Positions 59,101 through 64,000 of a DNA stretch of 64,000 nt are shown here, piece after piece. The stretch comes from Clavaria fumosa (taxonomy: Eukaryota > Basidiomycota > Agaricomycetes > Agaricales > Clavariaceae). The number at the start of each line of letters is the position of its first letter. The first letter of the stretch is position 1. Both the position numbers and the translations under genes were made by a program. The DNA is taken from NCBI GenBank assembly GCA_951802425.1, contig OX637800.1:1674001-1738000 (forward strand). The letters are read 5' to 3'. The notes below the pieces were generated by a model that ran no database searches, was not told the DNA's origin, and saw only the letters and a list, made by a program, of their open reading frames with translations.

Positions 59101-60453
59101 AAGGGCTATTCCCAAGTCTATGGAATCGATTACTACGAGACCTTTGCCCCAAGCGTCAAGATGTCATCCCAGAGGCTTGTCCTAAGCCATGCAGCTCGAG
59201 GGGACTGGGAATTACACCAAATAGATGTGAAGGGAGCTTACCTGAATGCAAGGCTGAATGAGACGATCTATATCAAGCCACCACACGGTTATTTGAAACC
59301 AGGAGATGAAGGAAAGGTTTGCAGGTTATTAAAGGGGCTATATGGAATCAAGCAAGCAGGACAACAGTGGTACATCGAATTATGCAACACTTTCGCCCAA
59401 CTCGACCTCCTACAATCCCATGCAGACCATAGTGTCTTCTACAGGCATGGAAACGATCCTATCATTGTGACTGTGTCTACTGATGACATGACACTTGCTG
59501 CAAAGTCTCTCAGGACGATTGAGAAGCTGAAGAATGACCTGCGACAGCGATATGAGATTTCTGACTTGGGGGAGCTCCATTGGCTCCTAGGGGTCGAAGT
59601 GAAGCGAGACAGGACAGCTCGAATCATTTCCTTGTCTCAGAGAGCTTACATTGAGACAGTACTCAAGGAATTCCATCTTGAGGATGCCAGCACACTTTCT
59701 ATTCCTGCAGAACCTGGAATGGTTCTAGGAGCGCATCAATGCCCCAAGACTGTCGCCGAATTCAAGGACATGGAGAATGTCCCTTATGCTCGTGGTGTGG
59801 GGAAGTTGATGTACTACTATGTTGCAACAGGTCCCCAGATTGGCTACATCATTCGCATTCTTGCTCAGTTCATGTCAAACCCTGGCAGAGCACATTGGGA
59901 AGCATTGAAGCGGGTTATGAGGTATATGAAGGGTGTAAAGGACGCATGGTTGGTATTGGGAAGTTCAGACGAGGGGCTAGAAGGGTTTACCGACTCAGAT
60001 TTCGCATCCCAGATCGATAGGCACTCAATTTCGGGCTATGCCTTTCGATTCCATGGAGGAGCCATATCCTGGTCATCTAAACGACAACCTCTCATTGCTC
60101 TCTCGACTACTGAAGCAGAATACATCGCTGGAACGCATGCAGCAAAGGAGGCGATCTGGCTTCGACTTCTAGTCACTGAAATCATCTCTCCTATCCTCCT
60201 TCCATTGCCCATCTTCTGTGACAACAATGGAGCGATCTCTCTTGCGAAGGACAACACTACATTCCATCCAAGGACTAAACACATCGATATCCGGTACCAT
60301 TTCATTCGGGAGAAAGTCCAGAATCGAAATATCACGGTTATTCGAGTTGGGACTCATGAGAACATTGCCGATATCTTTACGAAGGCCCTCCCTCGCTTGA
60401 AATTCGAAGGACTGTGCTGTTTGTTGGGAATTGGTATGTTGGGAGGCCATTAG
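56188..60453 (+). CDS. Gag-Pol polyprotein of copia-2
   Basis: 1421 aa, intact. Gag with NWVDYKTKVLIAMGSRGLMG; zinc knuckle CWNCHKIGHTKEDC (about 265); protease IIDSGASSHFCADRNKF (about 347); integrase zinc end HRKMGHISPKAVETM...CVACTKAKLTKAP (about 484-520), core HSDIWGPAQV, FHCDGGGEFING and NGISERLNRTILEHARAM; RT ARFVGKGYSQVYGIDYYETF, QIDVKGAYLNARL, LYGIKQAGQQWY; active site TVSTDDMTLAA (about 1094), with Ser-Thr in place of the usual Tyr-Val before the Asp pair; RNase H EGFTDSDFASQIDRHSISGY, LSTTEAEYIAGTHAAKEAIW, PIFCDNNGAISLAKD, RTKHIDIRYHFI. Order protease-integrase-RT-RNase H defines Ty1/copia. Start: the ATG at 56188 overlaps the primer site; a later Met is possible. Confidence 0.95.
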   Translation: MRPGALTDSALPGSNSISIPKLANDGSNWVDYKTKVLIAMGSRGLMGHVEGRVNRPNPYAVVDGIVVSGDGKTPATEDQIEAREKRIEEFDMKEYLARHIIINSVSLSLAQSIGRLTSAKDMWEAVANECEGKTLLYQVNMRRQLQEMKCSEGEDIKTHLSEMWRRREGLAGMGAAIKDKDFTAMMVGSLPESFRPLLSSLMVMAKATKTNLDPNDLKQYLLEEYEHRIIRQQAAKGDSALFSKPQRGQKGKWKPKSISKSNVECWNCHKIGHTKEDCWRPGGGAEGQGPHQNKGSKGSRQGPSANIADSIPDSSDKEFAFTVTCTSTFEDVATALHTVPAIRRGAIIDSGASSHFCADRNKFSSFRPISQAINAADGRTFQALGIGNVAIELPNGSKITKVTLRDVLYAPDVAFTLISMSRIVKAGFAVQFKGPWCEISTTSPICQVIARIPEVNGLYKLTGTSSAGATANIATVKMSVDELHRKMGHISPKAVETMVKDGNVEGIELEKGSATPFCVACTKAKLTKAPIPKTRSNERIVTGLGDRIHSDIWGPAQVQALTGESYFVTFTDEAKAWSEVEALKTKDQTFQAYKNFEAWLETQFGVSVKEFHCDGGGEFINGPFNTHLKAKGTKRTITIHDTPQQNGISERLNRTILEHARAMLIAAELPRFLWVEAVYHAIWLKNRSPTRALGGRTPFEVMGFGKPNLANLHEWGCNIWVRIEAGKLDAKAVKLRFVGYDAERKGFRVYWPEKRRVSVERNVRFEPVELTTTEVIWDKGERKEVTWDEGEQQRLTIPAFPTVPTAPSTLPDIPSADIIPSTPGEARHAEDEPQEPTIPNNTQPTPTRPPDGLDPIVPGTGRGLRPRKAPGDYARMNSGMSAYMVTKTEPEFALALGSNDDPKTVEEALAGGESEQWTQAMKTEIEQLERLKTWELVHAPPDANIINSGFVLTRKRDASGQVSSYKARFVGKGYSQVYGIDYYETFAPSVKMSSQRLVLSHAARGDWELHQIDVKGAYLNARLNETIYIKPPHGYLKPGDEGKVCRLLKGLYGIKQAGQQWYIELCNTFAQLDLLQSHADHSVFYRHGNDPIIVTVSTDDMTLAAKSLRTIEKLKNDLRQRYEISDLGELHWLLGVEVKRDRTARIISLSQRAYIETVLKEFHLEDASTLSIPAEPGMVLGAHQCPKTVAEFKDMENVPYARGVGKLMYYYVATGPQIGYIIRILAQFMSNPGRAHWEALKRVMRYMKGVKDAWLVLGSSDEGLEGFTDSDFASQIDRHSISGYAFRFHGGAISWSSKRQPLIALSTTEAEYIAGTHAAKEAIWLRLLVTEIISPILLPLPIFCDNNGAISLAKDNTTFHPRTKHIDIRYHFIREKVQNRNITVIRVGTHENIADIFTKALPRLKFEGLCCLLGIGMLGGH

Positions 60454-60466
60454 GCTTGAGGGGGAG

Positions 60467-60834
60467 TGTTAAGGGGATGTCTGACGAGCCTAGATGGCTA
60501 ATACGAAGACCAAGAGGCCTAGAGGGCTGATACACAGGGGTATGAACTCCAGGAGAGGTTTCATGACATACTGTTTTATTTATGTCTCATACTTATGTTT
60601 CACAACATTACTATAGTTACCACAGGCTGGTATAAGCCTTAGTATAGTCGTCCACACTCCTTAGCTTCGTCCAGAACTAAGGAGTGAGTACTTACTGTTC
60701 TGCTCTTCATTACTTTACTGATAGAGTTGCTAGTCTTACTCTATTCAGGTATTTATTGAATATAACTTGTAGCTTCGTCCAGAACTAAGGATCTTACTCT
60801 ATTCAGACTAATATCTACTCTATTGCTGCTAATA
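60467..60834 (+). repeat. 3' LTR of copia-2
   Basis: Preceded by the purine tract GAGGGGGAG (60458-60466); sequence as in the left LTR. Confidence 0.95.
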
Positions 60835-60839
60835 GTAGC

Positions 60840-63800
60840 TCCATGTAGATCTTCTCATTGTCATCGAGGATGCCATTTAGGAATGCGCTGTGGAAGTCGA
60901 ACATCTCGATTATCCATCCGTTTCGCCCAGCTATCGCCAGGATCGTTCGGATGGCGGCCAACTGCACGATGGGCGTGAACGTCTCATAGTAGTCTTCACC
61001 GTAGACTTGAGTATATCCCTTCGCCACTAGTCGCACCTTGTATCTTTCAATTTCGCCATTCTCATCCTTCTTTATTCGTAGTACCCATTTGCTCCCTACT
61101 ATGTTGCTGTCTTTCGGTCGTCGCACGACTTCCCAGGTCCCTGCTTGTTTCAAATTTTCTATTTCGGTTCATATCGCGTCGAGCCAGCGAGGCCAGTCGG
61201 GCCGGGTCTTGGCTTCTTTCAGGGACTGTGGGTCTAGACCTTCGGCATCGGCTACAGCAGCAACCATTGTGTGAATCTCTATTGTTTCCTCTGCGGTTGT
61301 GCCTGCCTCGTGTTCGTCTAGCGTTGACAGCCCTGGGATTCTTTGCATTCTTCCAACACATCTGTCAATCGTCCCTTCTCCGCTTTTCAGTCTTCTTATA
61401 TGCTGCGATGGTCTTCGCATTCTCTGCGGTCGTTCCGTTTCGATTCGTCCTTCGAAGTCTTCTCCTAGAGGGTCTCTCGTGAGTGGTTCTGGTTCGGAGT
61501 GGTCCTCTGCATGAGTTTCTCCTGTTCCAGGTGCGTTCCCGAGTTCTGGCGTCGATACTGGGTCTGATTCTCTTTCACCCCCGTTTTGTCCTGCCTGTAC
61601 AAGTTTGATACTGCCGATGTTGTCATTTTGAGTGTCGTGGAACTTGATGCTTCGCTCAATGCTGACGGTCTTTTTCTCAGGCCAGTAGATTCGGTGAGCG
61701 TTCATTTCTTCATCATATCCTAGCCACCTCGCCGGTACTCCTCGCGCCTGCAGCTTGTTATTGCCTGTAACGTGGACCCAAACCTTTTCTCCCCACTCGT
61801 GCACCCCCTTAAGCGTCGGCTTCGTCTTGTACAACATTTCATGCAGTGTTTTTCCTTCCGTTACTCCCTTCGTAGGTGTTCAATTCTTTAACCATATGAT
61901 ATGTCTGACTGCTTCGCCCCATAGGAAGCTGGGAAGTCCGCTCGCGTGAAGTACCACCCTCGTTCTCTCGATAACCGTTCTGTTTAGTCGTTCGGATACT
62001 CCGTTGTACTTGGGCGTATCATGTACGGTCAGGTAGTGTGCCATGCCTTGCTCTGCTAGGTAAGCTTGCAGTTCATCGCTCATGTACTCCCCTCCACGGT
62101 CGCTGATGAGCCCTTTGATCGTCTTGACGCCGTGTTGAGTTCGCATCCAGGCTGCGTATTGTTTGTAAGCGTCAAACGTTTCTCCTTTCTTCCTTAGCAG
62201 TGTTAATCGTGTCCACCTCATATAGTCGTCTGTGAATGACACGTAGTAGACTTTCTTTGTCCTTGTTTCGACTGGTGCTGGTCCCCACAGGTCGGAGTGG
62301 ACTAGTTCGCCGAACTTCTCCACTCGTGGTCTTTCGCGTATGGACTTTATTTCTTTTTGAGTCATCTTTGCGTGTTCACATGATTCGCAGATGATCGTTT
62401 CGTCCGTCGCACGTAATTTTATGCCCGTTATCCACCCCTTGTCCACTGCCTTCTTCGCTGCCGTGGGTGCTACGTGTCCTAGTCGTCGGTGAAGTTGATC
62501 TAGGGTGAGTGTCTTGTCATCCTCTGCTGCTGCCGCTGCGGTATTGACGTGGTTTACTCTATACAGCCCATTGTCAACTTCTATTCGTCCGATTACCTCT
62601 TTCTTTAGGTTGAATATGCGACACGTCATCCCTTGGAATATGACGGTGTAGCCGTCTTTGGCCAGCGCGGATATGGATACGAGTGTGGGGCCAATTCCAG
62701 GGCAATACAGTACGTCTTTCAGTGTTATTGCAGTTTGTTTTTCGCCGTTCGGGATGATGACCGTCATGTCACCTTTCCCAGTCGCTTGAAACGTTCGTTT
62801 GTCGGCCGCACGGATCGCTTTCGGTTGGATCTTCTCAAAGTTCTTGTAGCTTTGTCGTTGAGCGCTCATGTGTCGTGACGCTCCTGAGTCGTATAGGTCA
62901 GTGTCGTCCATGTACGCACTCATTCCTGATCCTTCCCCTTCTGCTAGCGCCGCTTGCTGTTCGTTGTCTCGTAAGGGTTCTTCTTTGTCATTGATGATCT
63001 GAGCTGAGAAAGCCTCTAGGTCGTCGTCATCGTCTTGGGCTGCGTTCCCGCCGTCGGTTCGCTTTCCACCCTTCCCTTTTGGACCTTGACCTTCTTTTCC
63101 GCCGCCTTTGGCCCAGCAGTCGGCTTTCTTGTGTCCGCGTTTATTGCAGTTGAAGCATTTCATTAGTTTCTTTTTCTTCTGCTTCTCTCCTGCCAATAAC
63201 GCTTCATCCATAGCGTTCTCCTTCTTTCCGGTCTCTTCTGATATCTGTCATCGATCGTACTCATCGCTAACGGACTGTATCAGGGCTTCCGGGTTTAAAG
63301 GTTGGCCTAGGACTCTCAATGCCGCCGTTATCGCTGACAAGAAGGTGCCGTACGTCTTCGGTAACGACCCTAAAAGCATTGCCGCGAACTCTTCGTCGTC
63401 GATCGTGACCCCGAGGGCCGCCAAGTCCTCTTTCAGAGCCTGCATAGTGGTGAAATGGGTACGTACGTCCCCTCCTTCCTCACATTGCGTCTCTTGAAGC
63501 TTCTTTCGCAGGTCGATGGTAAACATCTTCGAGCGTGTCTCGTATTGCGCTTTGAGTACGTCCCATGCCTGTTTCACCGTCGTCTTCGCTCTGATCTTTA
63601 GGTAGAGCGAGTCGGGTATCGTCGAGGCGATCTGCTGTAGCACGATCGCTTCTTCCAGCATCCAGTTGCGTAGTTCCTTTCTGTAGGCTTCCATAGTCAT
63701 GGACGGCACCGGTACTTCGCTCCCATCGATCGCCCTCGTCGGTTGAGGGGTCGTAGGGGCTACGGACGCTCCGGTGAGGTGTCCGTCAAGTCCGCGTGCT

Positions 63801-63913
63801 AACACTGACAGGCCAAGCCTATCTCTGTAGATAACCCAGTTCCGTCCATCGTCCGTGAGTCGAGGTACTCGAAAGAATTCGTCGCCGAGTTTGATGGATG
63901 TCGTGGTTGTCAT
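60840..63913 (-). pseudogene. gag, protease, integrase and RT N-part of copia-1
   Basis: Starts MTTTTSIKLGDEFFRVPRLT at 63913. Gag to YDR, TGA at 63248; zinc knuckle CFNCNKRGHKKADC (about 63150); protease DLYDSGASRHMSAQ; integrase HRRLGHVAPTAAKKA, CESCEHAKMTQKE, HSDLWGPAPVETR, LISDRGGEYMS and YNGVSERLNRTVIER; TGA at 61880 after IWLKN; then ARWLGYDEEMNAHRIYWPEK; TGA at 61169 after RWLDAI; RT LKQAGTWEVV, ERYKVRLVAKGYTQVYGEDY, FHSAFLNGIL, ending at the copia-2 insertion. All three stops are TGA at positions where Arg fits; no frameshift was found. Confidence 0.9.
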
Positions 63914-63980
63914 CGTTCCCTGTCTTCTTTATTGGTCTGTGATCTGTGTTTGGTAAGTTCTTTTCCTTAATGCACAAGAG

Positions 63981-63994
63981 CGGGTCTCATAATC
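63981..63994 (-). promoter_or_regulatory. Primer-binding site of copia-1
   Basis: GATTATGAGACCCG on the minus strand, directly next to the 5' LTR (63995 onward). Identical to that of copia-2 although the LTRs differ, which supports a functional primer site. Confidence 0.7.
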
Positions 63995-64000
63995 TGAGAG

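Larger units (their letters stand above)
55811..60839 (+). mobile_element. Ty1/copia element copia-2, complete and young
   Basis: LTRs 55816-56183 and 60467-60834 (368 bp each, no difference noticed by eye), perfect target duplication GTAGC (55811-55815 and 60835-60839), a primer site directly after the left LTR and one intact 1421-codon frame. Inserted within the RT of copia-1, splitting the codons for MEL-PEEF. Confidence 0.97.
54346..64000 (-). mobile_element. Ty1/copia element copia-1 (split by copia-2, 5' LTR outside window)
   Basis: Minus-strand element with a 3' LTR at 54346-54633, pol 3' half 54642-55815, the copia-2 insertion, then pol and gag 60840-63913, and a primer site at 63981-63994. 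Only six bases of the 5' LTR (63995-64000, TGAGAG) are inside the window; they match the start of the left LTR. Confidence 0.9.

Overview
The window is nuclear DNA of a filamentous basidiomycete, most likely an Agaricomycete. The evidence is a spermidine synthase-saccharopine reductase fusion gene, introns of about 50-65 nt with GT-AG ends, a Chs7-type chaperone, KDZ transposases with exon structures typical of mushrooms, and Ty3/gypsy and Ty1/copia elements of agaricomycete type. Only two host genes are recognisable: the fusion gene at 1-2236 (minus, 3' end outside the window) and a 5'-truncated CHS7 at 45838-46680 (plus). Almost everything else is a nested graveyard of transposable elements.

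Layout, left to right. 1-2236: fusion gene with a microsatellite against its start codon. 2774-3545: weak candidate gene. 4001-7595: nearly complete KDZ transposase, followed by GTTAAC-rich DNA and a 63-bp tandem array. 8745-11997: truncated copy of Ty3/gypsy family 1 (copy 1A). 11998-18825: Ty3/gypsy family 3 (chromodomain type), whose chromodomain is split by a 2.4-kb fold-back element (13936-16332), with a decayed antisense gene before its 3' LTR. 18826-22015: fragments of an LTR family called B here, plus a Harbinger-like remnant. 22500-24780: decayed second KDZ copy. 24863-40646: family 2 chromovirus (copy 2A), split by a 10.3-kb family 1 element (copy 1B, 26111-36382), whose right LTR carries a 311-bp hAT MITE. 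40647-44010: family B element, broken by a 1.4-kb near-perfect palindrome (44010-45433). 45838-46680: CHS7 fragment between trinucleotide repeats. 47520-53141: family 2 copy 2C with both LTRs and a 5-bp TSD. 53638-54345: hAT transposase remnant cut by copia-1 (54346-64000), itself cut by the young, intact copia-2 (55816-60834).

The most unusual system is an antisense gene carried inside LTR retrotransposons. In copy 1B it lies between the integrase and the 3' LTR, on the strand opposite to gag-pol, has five exons whose lengths keep one 451-codon frame, and encodes a Gal4-type Zn2Cys6 motif (C-x2-C-x6-C-x7-C-x2-C-x6-C) with an acidic C-terminal region. The distinct family 3 element has a decayed gene in the same position and orientation, with a matching C-x2-C-x6-C-x10-C-x2-C-x6-C motif. 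This suggests a retrotransposon-borne transcription-factor-like accessory gene.

Two further themes run through the window. Nearly all premature stops in the elements are TGA where Arg is expected, several lost catalytic Asp codons are G-to-A changes in CpG, and LTR pairs differ mainly by CpG transitions; this points to methylation-linked deamination by the host. Priming also differs between families: family 2 appears to self-prime (a complement that covaries between copies), while both copia elements have a primer site matching the anticodon arm of tRNA-Met.
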